Numbered from the stretch's first letter, positions 1 to 7,444 are shown. The stretch is DNA of 23,431 nt from WTJO01 sp965660165 (GCA_965660165.1 CBFHYU010000034.1:1-23431), one strand, 5' to 3'. A program made the numbers and translations. Notes: generated by a model from the letters alone, not told the origin.

Positions 1-1
1 C

Positions 2-121
2 GCAATTGATGGGGATGGCTCAGGAGAGGTTGACGAAGGTGGTGACATACTTTTTGCCGTGGAGGATGGCATCACGAGTGTTAATTTTAATAATGCTACA
101 GAACAATTCACCTTTGCGTAA
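2..121 (+). CDS. C-terminal end of a probable calcium-binding, type I-secreted protein (5' truncated)
   Basis: Frame 2 is open from the window edge to a TAA at 119-121 and encodes 39 residues. They include an Asp/Gly-rich stretch, DGDGSGEVDEGGD, resembling a dockerin or EF-hand type calcium loop, and end in a hydrophobic/aromatic tail, EQFTFA. Short acidic-aromatic ends are common on substrates of type I secretion systems. The next two genes on the same strand are a type I ABC transporter and its adaptor, so this is most simply read as the end of their cargo protein, perhaps an RTX, VCBS or cadherin-like adhesin or enzyme. The body of the protein is outside the window, so family and size cannot be given. 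It could instead be an unrelated calcium-binding protein. Confidence 0.55.
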   Translation, partial: AIDGDGSGEVDEGGDILFAVEDGITSVNFNNATEQFTFA

Positions 122-158
122 CTATTTGGAGCGTGTTTATCAGGTTGGCTAATATATT

Positions 159-1841
159 GTGTTAACACGGTTTTTGCAAAAGGTTGATCTTTGGGTCATC
201 TCATTTGCGGCCAACCTTTTGTCGCTTGCGCTACCAATATATGTTATTCAATCACTGTCTCGATATCTTGCCTCAGGCATTGATGCAACCTTATATGCGC
301 TTACGGCCGGCGTGCTTGTCAGCATTGTTGCTGAGTTCTTGCTAAGGCAATATCGCAGACAAGCCGTGTTAATAATGTTGAGGCAGGATAATGCAAGCCA
401 GTCTTTTTTTGACTCGCTACGCCAAATAAATTTAGGGCATCCTGCATTACAGGCATTTTCTAATCTGCCATCACGGTTACAACGGATACGCAAAAACAGA
501 ACACATCAAAATATAGATTCTGTGCTAGCGCTATATGACATTCCATTTGCCATATTGTTTATTGTGGTTATTTATCTTATATCGCCAATTGCCTTTGTAA
601 TTTTTGTAATTTTTGGCCTGATTGCCGCAAGCCTGAGTCTAATATTTTTGGCTTCAGAGCATAGAATTCGGTCAAAAATTCTTCCAAAACAATATCTCGT
701 AGATTATGCAGAGACCGAGCTGTTATCGCCTGCCTATTCTCAGGCGTCATTACCACTACAGCAGAGTTGGCTAGCACGACTTCAGCAAAATGATATTGAG
801 CTGAATGAAGAACGGTTGCGGCTAGCGAGTAACCAGCATAACCAAAGGCTGGTCAACATGATCCTCTCTAATATGCTGATTGTCTTTACGATTTTTTCTT
901 CAGTGATCCTCGTTTTTAAGGGTGAGCTTGAGATAGGCGCATTGATTGCATTGAATATTTTGATTGCTAAAAGCTTTATGCAATTGATGCAGTTTCCTGC
1001 TGTCATAAAAATGTTCCGCTCTGCAAGAAATAGCCGAGAATTAGGTGTGCTGACAAAACTTGCTGGACGGACATCTGGCAAAAGTTCGATAAAGGAGTTT
1101 GTAGGCAATATAGAACTTAAAAATGTAGCTTTTCAGCATCCTGCCATGCCTGCGGATATAACAGCTAATACCATATCTCATTTGTTTCAAGCAGGCACAA
1201 CAACTGTAATCACAGGGGCAAATGGCGTTGGAAAATCATCACTATTTCATGTGATATGCGGCACATATCCGCCCCAGAGGGGTGCTGTGTTGATTGATGG
1301 TGTGGATAGCCAGCAGCTTTCATCTGAATGGTGGGCTTCACAAATTGGCTATCTGCCGCAAGACCCTCAATTTCTTGATGAGACGCTATATAATTTATTT
1401 CAGGCTAGGGGCGCAAATGATGACGAGATATCAAATGCGATCTTCCATTCAGGGCTAAAACCACTCATTGATAATTTGCCAACTGGCATACATACATCTG
1501 TTGCGGATAAAAGACTGTCTAGCTTGAAAATCCGAAAGCAGATAGCGCTTGCACATTTATTATGCAAGCCTAGCCAGCTAGTGATGATGGACGAGCCAAC
1601 CATTGGGCTAGATACCCAAACAGCAATGATTTTTTATAATCAGATGAACCAGATGATTGCTCAGAAACGCACCTTAATTATCATAAGCACTGACCCTGTT
1701 GTGATAAAGGGTGCTGACACAGTTATTACGATTGGCACTGAGCATGAACCAAAAGTGATGAAAAAACAGCCTCAATCAACACAAAAGCCATCTCAATCTG
1801 ATACTCCGCCTGCAAAGAAAACCAAGAAGGGTAAACAGTAA
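159..1841 (+). CDS. Type I secretion ABC transporter, permease/ATPase fusion (PrtD/HlyB-like) with degenerate ATPase motifs
   Basis: This 560-residue inner-membrane exporter subunit has the PrtD layout: a short N-terminus, a transmembrane domain (about residues 10-275) and a nucleotide-binding domain (about 315-530), with no C39 peptidase domain. Walker A is GANGVGKSS (353-361), the Q-loop is at Q401 (LPQD), and Walker B is LVMMDE (474-479) with the catalytic Glu kept at 479. Two elements are abnormal: the signature, normally LSGGQ, reads LSSLK (453-457), and the H-loop His is replaced (IISTDP, about 508-513). The C-terminal 30 residues are rich in Lys, Gln and Pro. The start is GTG; an in-frame stop nine bases upstream leaves almost no alternative, and the ribosome site is weak. 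The adaptor gene begins 1 bp after the stop, so the two are surely co-transcribed. Export is presumably powered from the cytoplasm for the protein encoded upstream. Family assignment is firm; full ATPase competence is not. Confidence 0.9.
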   Translation: MLTRFLQKVDLWVISFAANLLSLALPIYVIQSLSRYLASGIDATLYALTAGVLVSIVAEFLLRQYRRQAVLIMLRQDNASQSFFDSLRQINLGHPALQAFSNLPSRLQRIRKNRTHQNIDSVLALYDIPFAILFIVVIYLISPIAFVIFVIFGLIAASLSLIFLASEHRIRSKILPKQYLVDYAETELLSPAYSQASLPLQQSWLARLQQNDIELNEERLRLASNQHNQRLVNMILSNMLIVFTIFSSVILVFKGELEIGALIALNILIAKSFMQLMQFPAVIKMFRSARNSRELGVLTKLAGRTSGKSSIKEFVGNIELKNVAFQHPAMPADITANTISHLFQAGTTTVITGANGVGKSSLFHVICGTYPPQRGAVLIDGVDSQQLSSEWWASQIGYLPQDPQFLDETLYNLFQARGANDDEISNAIFHSGLKPLIDNLPTGIHTSVADKRLSSLKIRKQIALAHLLCKPSQLVMMDEPTIGLDTQTAMIFYNQMNQMIAQKRTLIIISTDPVVIKGADTVITIGTEHEPKVMKKQPQSTQKPSQSDTPPAKKTKKGKQ

Positions 1842-1842
1842 T

Positions 1843-3177
1843 ATGCTTCTTCTTCGAATCTGCGCATATATGCTGTTATTGCTAGTGATAGGGGGCATTT
1901 GGGCATCTTATTTCGGCAAGATTGATATTGTAACCCATGCCTCAGGTAAAGTAGTGCCATTCGGCAAAACCAGAACTATTCAAAATCTTGAAGGCGGCAT
2001 CGTAAAAGAAATTAAGGTGTTGCAAGGGGATAAGGTAAGCGCAGGGGATGTTGTTGTCGAGTTAGAAGAACTTGCCTCAAAATCAGAAGTTGAAGAGCTT
2101 GAAACAAGAATAGTATTCTTAAATACCGAGATCATCACCTTGAATGGCTTAATAAGCGGACAGAAGGCTCGCTATCCAGACGCATATCAACGTGCCTATG
2201 CTAATATTGTATCAGCCAGCATAGAAAATGCGCAATCACAGGTAAAGCTATTGCAATCTGAGATATTACTTCAACAGCGCATGATCGAGAATTTGACAGA
2301 ATCAATTACCATCATTTCAGAAAAAATCGCAGAAAAAACAGAAATGGCAGATCTTCTGGACAAACAAATTCAAATTAGTACTGAATTGCTCTCAGAACAG
2401 CTCACAAGTGAGTTAGAACATTTGGATTTGTTACGCTCTCGTCAGGGGATTAAAGCTGAATTGACCGAATCCCGACAGAAAATCCAGTCAATAGAAGCAG
2501 AGATGCAGGATGCAGAATTGCAAATCTCTGTGCTTAAAAATGAATTTGAAAGCAAAATTAGCAGCCAAATACAGAAATATACTGAAGAAGAGCAAAAATA
2601 TGCAAGTCGGCTGCAAAGGTTTGAAGATCAGCTTGGCAGGCGCTTAGTCAAATCTCCTGTAGACGGTATTATTAAACAATTATTTGTATCTACTATTGGC
2701 GGTGTCGTAGGACCAGGTATGGATATTGCCGAAATTGTTCCTTCTGAAGAATCCCTTGTGATTGAAGCAGAATTACCGGTAAGTGATATCGGGTTTGTAT
2801 CTGTGGGGCAGGAAGCGTTGGTGAGGCTGGCAGGCACCCATAGCAGGTATTTTCAGCCCATGCCGGCTAAAGTTGCTGTAATCAGCCCTGATACAGTAAA
2901 GACAGAGGATGGCGGAACTGCATATATGGTTCGGCTGGTAACTGACGAGGTGCAGTTTTCTTCAGGCGAAACCAAATTCAATCTTTATCCAGGCTTGATG
3001 CTTGATTGTTCAATCGTGATTGGAGAGCGTAGTATTCTTCTGAACATTATTGCGCCTTTTATTGATATGCAAAATGCAGCCTTGCAAGAAAATGTATGGT
3101 CAGGCGCTAAGATGGATGGCTGGAAATCACATTTTGCTAATATTTTTATGCCGTCAGAATGGCATGTTCAAAGATAG
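1843..3177 (+). CDS. HlyD-family periplasmic adaptor (membrane fusion protein) of the type I secretion system
   Basis: A 444-residue adaptor that would bridge the ABC transporter and an outer-membrane channel. It has one N-terminal membrane helix (about residues 6-24), a first lipoyl half-motif around 45-75 (NLEGGIVKEIKV), and a long Gln/Glu/Leu-rich coiled-coil hairpin (about 78-265). The second lipoyl half (SPVDGIIKQL, about 270-280) and a beta-barrel region follow. The order is the classical HlyD/PrtE one. Most family members stop shortly after the region that ends here near NAALQE; this one carries roughly 28 further residues rich in Trp, Phe and His. The start ATG is one base after the ABC stop codon. 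No TolC-like gene follows; the next gene is metabolic and separated by 125 bp, so the outer-membrane partner must be elsewhere. Confidence 0.93.
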   Translation: MLLLRICAYMLLLLVIGGIWASYFGKIDIVTHASGKVVPFGKTRTIQNLEGGIVKEIKVLQGDKVSAGDVVVELEELASKSEVEELETRIVFLNTEIITLNGLISGQKARYPDAYQRAYANIVSASIENAQSQVKLLQSEILLQQRMIENLTESITIISEKIAEKTEMADLLDKQIQISTELLSEQLTSELEHLDLLRSRQGIKAELTESRQKIQSIEAEMQDAELQISVLKNEFESKISSQIQKYTEEEQKYASRLQRFEDQLGRRLVKSPVDGIIKQLFVSTIGGVVGPGMDIAEIVPSEESLVIEAELPVSDIGFVSVGQEALVRLAGTHSRYFQPMPAKVAVISPDTVKTEDGGTAYMVRLVTDEVQFSSGETKFNLYPGLMLDCSIVIGERSILLNIIAPFIDMQNAALQENVWSGAKMDGWKSHFANIFMPSEWHVQR

Positions 3178-3193
3178 GCGCTGACCAGCATAT

Positions 3194-3222
3194 CTGATAG
3201 GCGGACTATTCTGTTTTATAGA
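3194..3222 (+). promoter_or_regulatory. Candidate sigma70-type promoter for pobA
   Basis: CTGATA (3194-3199) and TATAGA (3217-3222) are separated by 17 bp, each matching four of six consensus positions. This is the best pair I see in the 125-bp gap before pobA. It is a by-eye prediction only. Confidence 0.3.
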
Positions 3223-3226
3223 ACAG
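3211..3226. promoter_or_regulatory. Inverted repeat over the candidate pobA -10 box (possible operator)
   Basis: CTGTT-TTATAG-AACAG is a perfect 5-bp inverted repeat that spans the candidate -10 hexamer. A further CTGTT half-site lies at 3233-3237. An outer pair, TAGGCG at 3198-3203 and CGCCTA at 3244-3249, flanks all of it. No T-run follows, so it is unlikely to be a terminator for the secretion genes. It may be a regulator site, but no regulator gene is nearby. Confidence 0.25.
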
Positions 3227-3302
3227 CAAAATCTGTTCACATACGCCTAGTCATATGGTTAAGTGAGAGATAAGCCTGTCTGAAAAACGGAAACGATCTA
3301 TT

Positions 3303-4472
3303 ATGCGAACCCAAATTGTGATAATCGGGGCAGGGCCAGCTGGTCTGTTGCTTGGCTGTCTTCTTGATAAGCACGGTATTGACAATATAATTCTAGAACG
3401 TCAATCAGCAGATTATGTATTGGCACGTATCCGTGCAGGTATTCTTGAGCAAACTACAGTTGACCTAATGGATAGGCTAGGCGCTGGCAAACGGCTTAGC
3501 GCTGAGGGTATTATTCATCATGCGGTCAATATTGCATTTGATAAACAGATGGAATCGATACCGCTTGGCGCATCTACGGGCGGCAAGGTGGTAACAGCCT
3601 ATGGTCAGACTGAGGTGACAAAGGATTTATATGATTTGCGCCTGTCTGGTGATAGCCAGAATTTTTATCATGCAGAAGATGTCTTGCCGTCCGATTTTGA
3701 TACAGATAGCCCGTCAGTTAGCTTTCGCCATAACGGCAAAAGCTATCAGATACGGTGCGATATTATTGTTGGATGTGATGGCTATCATGGGGTAAGTCGT
3801 GCGTGTGTACCTGATGCGGCTATCACGCTTTATGAAAAACTCTATCCGTTTGGCTGGCTTGGGCTACTAGCAGATACACCGCCCGTTGCGCATGAAGTTG
3901 TTTATGCTAATGATAGTCGCGGCTTTGCCTTATGTTCAATGCGCTCAATGACCAGATCTCGGTATTATATTCAATGTGATACGAATGATAGGGTCGAAAA
4001 TTGGTCAGATGATGCCTTTTGGGATGAATTGCGCCGCCGACTGCCTGCTGAGCTGGCAGAGGCTATGGTAACAGGCCCGTCTATTGAAAAATCTATTGCC
4101 CCGCTCAGATCATTTGTGGCTGAACCTATGCGGTTTGGACGGTTGCTGCTAGCTGGTGATGCTGCCCATGTAGTGCCACCTACAGGCGCAAAAGGGCTTA
4201 ATCTTGCCTTTTCTGATATCCATTACCTGATTGAAGCGCTTAGACGCTTTGTTGCAGATAAGGATGAGGCCGCGCTGTCGGAATATTCAGCAAAGGCGCT
4301 TGCCCGTGTCTGGAAAACAGAACGCTTTAGCTGGTATCTAACCAACCTTACGCATCGGTTTAATGATGATCTGTTTGAACAGAAGATGAAAGAAGCCGAG
4401 CTTGCCTATATTACCTCATCAGAGGCAGGGCGCATATCTTTGGCCGAAAATTATGTCGGACTTCCACTATAG
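3303..4472 (+). CDS. pobA: 4-hydroxybenzoate 3-monooxygenase (p-hydroxybenzoate hydroxylase)
   Basis: This cytoplasmic FAD- and NADPH-dependent hydroxylase converts 4-hydroxybenzoate to protocatechuate, the entry to the beta-ketoadipate pathway. Its 389 residues are colinear with the Pseudomonas enzyme as I recall it. They show the FAD fingerprint GAGPAGLLLG (9-18), the GCDGYHG motif (158-164) and GDAAHVVPPTG (285-295). Active-site residues keep their positions: Arg44, Tyr201, Ser212, Arg214, Arg220, Tyr222 and Pro293, with the second catalytic Tyr at 384 in AENYVGLP, one earlier than in Pseudomonas. The start ATG at 3303 gives the normal N-terminus. No pca genes, pobR-like regulator or aromatic-acid transporter lies beside it, although a solute symporter operon begins about 860 bp downstream. 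It converges with the next gene, with four bases between stop codons. Confidence 0.97.
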   Translation: MRTQIVIIGAGPAGLLLGCLLDKHGIDNIILERQSADYVLARIRAGILEQTTVDLMDRLGAGKRLSAEGIIHHAVNIAFDKQMESIPLGASTGGKVVTAYGQTEVTKDLYDLRLSGDSQNFYHAEDVLPSDFDTDSPSVSFRHNGKSYQIRCDIIVGCDGYHGVSRACVPDAAITLYEKLYPFGWLGLLADTPPVAHEVVYANDSRGFALCSMRSMTRSRYYIQCDTNDRVENWSDDAFWDELRRRLPAELAEAMVTGPSIEKSIAPLRSFVAEPMRFGRLLLAGDAAHVVPPTGAKGLNLAFSDIHYLIEALRRFVADKDEAALSEYSAKALARVWKTERFSWYLTNLTHRFNDDLFEQKMKEAELAYITSSEAGRISLAENYVGLPL

Positions 4473-4476
4473 GCAG

Positions 4477-5112
4477 TTATGCACGCTCAAGCCCTTGCTT
4501 AACCGCGCCAATCTGCAGGGTCTCTTTGATATCACGGCGGATGCCAATCCAGCGTAAATGCAGGGAATTTCGCATAATCTCGCCATCATCGCGCTTAAAT
4601 TCATCTGTCACGGGCGCCCAGCGCATAAACGCATCCTCACTTGAGCTAAAAGCAAGCGCAGAGGTGGCAGCCTCCTGCCAGTCTATTACTGAGGCACGCT
4701 GTGCTGTAGTGCTGATCATAGCAAGCGCATCTGGCTCAGAGACATCAAGCTCTTCTAATTGGGTGCTTGTAAGCACTTTTTCGGTAATATACACTGCCAG
4801 ATTTTCTGCCTGATTGGCTGATATGCCGCCATCAAGAACCATGCGAGCAGCAAAAAATAGAGATAAATCAGAAACGCAAGCAGCAAAAAAATGTGACCTA
4901 GCAGTACGCAAAGAGATTACATAAGTATCATCTTCAAATAATTTCGGCCAGCTTGTGCCAGCACGCGTTTTGATATAGCCAAACAGTGTAACTTGCGATA
5001 CATAGGCGGATTGTCTCTTGGTAAATTCAACCAATGATGGTATAGAATCTAGAACAGCACGCGGTGCTAGACCTAGCTTGTTTCTTAGAGTTTTTAGCAT
5101 TTCTATGATCAA
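4477..5112 (-). CDS. Conserved hypothetical protein of alphaproteobacterial type, function unknown
   Basis: I do not recognise a characterised function. The product is 211 residues, apparently soluble, with no signal peptide or certain membrane helix; residues 73-93 (from SHFFAACVSDLSLFFAAR) form a hydrophobic, possibly amphipathic helix. The motif LFGYIKTRAGTSWPKLFEDD (43-62) looks like a family signature, and I have the impression that similar proteins of about this length occur in other alphaproteobacteria without a defined role. The C-terminal third is rich in charged residues and Trp. The start is uncertain: TTG at 5112 has an AGG about 8 bases upstream, while the in-frame ATG at 5100 has a weaker site and would remove four residues. 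It lies tail-to-tail with pobA and diverges from the symporter operon, sharing a 223-bp regulatory region with it. Confidence 0.75.
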   Translation of the reverse strand: MIIEMLKTLRNKLGLAPRAVLDSIPSLVEFTKRQSAYVSQVTLFGYIKTRAGTSWPKLFEDDTYVISLRTARSHFFAACVSDLSLFFAARMVLDGGISANQAENLAVYITEKVLTSTQLEELDVSEPDALAMISTTAQRASVIDWQEAATSALAFSSSEDAFMRWAPVTDEFKRDDGEIMRNSLHLRWIGIRRDIKETLQIGAVKQGLERA

Positions 5113-5149
5113 AATCAGTGCCTAAATTGAGAATGCTGTATGTGTTTTT

Positions 5150-5178
5150 TTGACATTATGTCATTTTCGTAATATTTT
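5150..5178 (+). promoter_or_regulatory. Sigma70-type promoter for the symporter operon
   Basis: A perfect -35 box, TTGACA (5150-5155), is followed after 17 bp by TATTTT (5173-5178), four of six matches to the -10 consensus. It lies about 160 bp upstream of the small-subunit ATG, implying a long leader. A perfect palindrome covers the -35 box. The rest of the 223-bp gap holds two G-rich ribosome-site-like runs, at 5193-5203 and 5324-5331; the latter is the site for the first symporter gene. Confidence 0.5.
5151..5163. promoter_or_regulatory. Perfect 13-bp palindrome TGACATTATGTCA (candidate operator)
   Basis: TGACAT-T-ATGTCA has 6-bp arms around a single central base. It overlaps five of the six bases of the predicted -35 box and sits between two divergent genes, the unknown gene ending its 5' side at 5112 and the symporter operon. 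That position suits a repressor site. I cannot assign a regulator family. Confidence 0.4.
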
Positions 5179-5335
5179 AACCTAACGTCTTTAAGGGGGG
5201 AAGCATTAAAGACACTATGGATGAATTATTGCCGTTGGCATAAATGCGCGAGCGCGTAGGCTGGCTGGCAGACTTCCGTTGCATCTATGACTCCCTCTTT
5301 TTAGATAGGCATGAAACGTTTTTGAGGGGGGAATT

Positions 5336-5578
5336 ATGTCTTCAAAACAAGAAGCGCACTGGGCGAAAACAAAATCGCTCACCTTCACCACACTTGGTGT
5401 TTGGGCGGTGCTATCATTTGTCATTCATTGGTTCGGCGAAGGGCTTAATAGCAGTGCCTTTCCAGGTGCCTATTTTATGGCAGGTATGGGCTCGCAAGTA
5501 TCATTTGCGATCTTAGTATTTTGGTTTGCCAGTCGTCAAAACCAAATTGATGAAGAATTTGGCTTTGGTGAAGACTAG
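5336..5578 (+). CDS. DUF4212 small subunit of a sodium:solute symporter
   Basis: A small inner-membrane protein of 80 residues with two predicted helices (about 17-37 and 45-65), the motif FPGAYFMAGMGSQ between them and an acidic C-terminus (IDEEFGFGED). This matches the DUF4212 family, which is encoded directly before VC_2705-type SSS symporters and is considered their small subunit. The start has a strong G-rich ribosome site (GAGGGGGG, 5324-5331). The stop codon overlaps the AGGAGG ribosome site of the large-subunit gene, which begins 9 bp later, so expression is tightly linked. The gene is short, but its identity is secure from sequence and neighbour together. Confidence 0.92.
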   Translation: MSSKQEAHWAKTKSLTFTTLGVWAVLSFVIHWFGEGLNSSAFPGAYFMAGMGSQVSFAILVFWFASRQNQIDEEFGFGED

Positions 5579-5587
5579 GAGGCATTT

Positions 5588-7414
5588 ATGTTAAAATTAG
5601 ATGGTGGATTTATCCAAAACCTAGGTCGGGTATATGGACTATACACCCTAGGATTTCTAGCCTTTGTCATTTTGATGGCATTTTTAGAAGCAGCAGGGGT
5701 ATCAAACACGATTATTGGTTGGCTGTTTGTGGCATTTACGGTGGCGATTTATGCGCTGATCGGAATTTTGTCACGGACAATGGAATCTAGCCAATATTAT
5801 GTTGCCGGACGAGAAGTGCCAGCAGTGTATAATGGTATGGCTACGGCCGCTGACTGGATGTCTGGCGCGTCATTTATTGCGATGGCTGGGGGCATTTACC
5901 TCAAAGGCTATCCCTATATGGCGTTCTTGGTAGGCTGGACAGGCGGTTATGTGCTTGTGGCATCGCTGATTGCGCCCTATTTGCGTAAATTTGGCTGTTA
6001 TACCGTGCCTGATTTTATCGGTACACGTTATGGCGGTAATCTAGCGCGTTTTTGTGCTGTGGTCATTCTTGTTGTAGCGTCATTTACCTATGTGACAGCC
6101 CAGATTAACGGAACTGGAACAGTGGCTGCGCGTGCGCTTCAGATTCCATTTGAACTGGGCGTGTGGATTGGTCTTGCGGGCATTTTATTCTGTTCAATGC
6201 TTGGCGGTATGCGTGCTGTGACATGGACGCAAGTAGCGCAATATATTGTGCTTATTATTGCCTATCTGATACCAGTATTCTGGATGTCAAATACGCTAGG
6301 CTATGGCCTTATCCCACATTTTGCACAGTTCGGCGCTGTTGAGCGTGTTCAAGAATTAGAGGCATTGTTGGGTGTAGGCACGATGATGCCAACCGCTGAA
6401 GCTCAGGCTGAAGCAGGCAAGCTTGCCGCATTAACAGTAGGCATCAATGATGCCAGCGATACATTGATGGCAAAGTGGAAATTCTTTACACTTGTGTTAT
6501 GTATGATGGCTGGTACAGCGTCATTGCCTCACGTGTTAATGCGTTATTTCACAACATCTTCAGTAAAGGCAGCGCGCCAGTCTGTTGGATATTCATTGCT
6601 GTTTATCTGTCTGTTATATCTGACAGCACCAGCATTGGCTACATTCACCAAACTGTCACTGCTTGACCCGAATGTTGCTACCTCAATTATTGGTAAATCT
6701 ATTGCGGATGTATCTAATCTTGAATGGATACAGCAATGGAGCAATGTTGGCTTCTTAAAAGTTGTTGACGGCAATGGCGATGGTATCTTGCAGATAAATG
6801 AATTTTTCATGCGCGGTGATATTGTTGTGCTGGCAACTCCTGAAATGGCTGGATTGCCATATGTGATTTCTGGTCTTGTGGCCGCAGGTGGTCTGGCAGC
6901 GGCTATGTCAACTGCTGATGGTCTGTTGCTGGCGATTGCGAATGCCTTGTCACATGATCTGTATTACAAGATTATCGATCCAAAAGCTGACACTAAGACA
7001 CGTCTGATTGTAGCGCGTATATTATTGTTGGTAATTGGTGCGGCAGGTGCGTTTGTGGCCTCGATGAAGCTAACAGGCATTCTGGGCGCAGTTGCTTGGG
7101 CGTTCTGTTTTGCCAATTCAGGTCTGTTCTTCCCGCTTGTGCTTGGCGTATGGTGGAAGCGTGCAAACCGTGCTGGCGCTGTTGCAGGTATGATTGGCGG
7201 CTTTGGTGCTGGCGCATGGTATCTGTATATGGTTCAGTTTGCTGGTATGGCACCATGGATTGGTATCGATGGCTTGCGCTTTGGTATGATCGGCATGCCT
7301 GTCAGCCTGATTTTGATGGTTGTGGTTAGTCTGATGACTGAAGAGCCTGATGCAGAGACACAGAAAATGGTTGAAGAAATCCGTGTTCCAAGCGGAAAGA
7401 CCGTTGTGTCCTAA
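5588..7414 (+). CDS. Sodium:solute symporter large subunit, VC_2705 subfamily, with EF-hand loop
   Basis: A 608-residue multi-span inner-membrane permease of the SSS family (PutP/ActP fold). Family features include the SRTMESSQYYVAGREVPAVY region (about 60-80), AADWMSGASFIAMAGGIY and GLAAAMSTADGLLLAIANAL. Members paired with DUF4212 are usually taken to import short organic acids such as acetate or propionate with Na+; the substrate here is not determined. Residues 394-405 read DGNGDGILQINE, a canonical 12-residue EF-hand calcium loop (Asp1, Asn3, Asp5, Gly6, Glu12). It lies in an extramembrane segment between predicted helices, just before the conserved IVVLATPEMAGLPYVISGL. I recall similar inserts in relatives but cannot check this. 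A strong terminator follows the stop codon, closing a two-gene operon. Confidence 0.92.
   Translation: MLKLDGGFIQNLGRVYGLYTLGFLAFVILMAFLEAAGVSNTIIGWLFVAFTVAIYALIGILSRTMESSQYYVAGREVPAVYNGMATAADWMSGASFIAMAGGIYLKGYPYMAFLVGWTGGYVLVASLIAPYLRKFGCYTVPDFIGTRYGGNLARFCAVVILVVASFTYVTAQINGTGTVAARALQIPFELGVWIGLAGILFCSMLGGMRAVTWTQVAQYIVLIIAYLIPVFWMSNTLGYGLIPHFAQFGAVERVQELEALLGVGTMMPTAEAQAEAGKLAALTVGINDASDTLMAKWKFFTLVLCMMAGTASLPHVLMRYFTTSSVKAARQSVGYSLLFICLLYLTAPALATFTKLSLLDPNVATSIIGKSIADVSNLEWIQQWSNVGFLKVVDGNGDGILQINEFFMRGDIVVLATPEMAGLPYVISGLVAAGGLAAAMSTADGLLLAIANALSHDLYYKIIDPKADTKTRLIVARILLLVIGAAGAFVASMKLTGILGAVAWAFCFANSGLFFPLVLGVWWKRANRAGAVAGMIGGFGAGAWYLYMVQFAGMAPWIGIDGLRFGMIGMPVSLILMVVVSLMTEEPDAETQKMVEEIRVPSGKTVVS
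6767..6802 (+). other. EF-hand calcium-binding loop within the symporter
   Basis: These 12 codons encode a textbook EF-hand loop: Asp, Asn and Asp at positions 1, 3 and 5, Gly at 6, Leu at 8 and Glu at 12. Only the loop is certain; whether flanking helices form a full EF-hand is not clear from sequence alone. Confidence 0.7.
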
Positions 7415-7444
7415 GCTTTAGCAGGACTATCACCATATAAAGTG

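Noticed and set aside
782..1108. 108-codon open frame on the - strand
   Set aside because: It is antisense to the transmembrane domain of the ABC transporter and shows no domain or ribosome site.
3198..3249. TAGGCG/CGCCTA outer inverted repeat as a terminator for the secretion genes
   Set aside because: The arms are 6 bp with a 40-bp interior and no T-run follows; a regulatory role is more likely than termination.
5244..5516. 90-codon + strand frame beginning in the symporter leader
   Set aside because: It runs out of frame through the DUF4212 gene, has no ribosome site of its own, and its product resembles no family.
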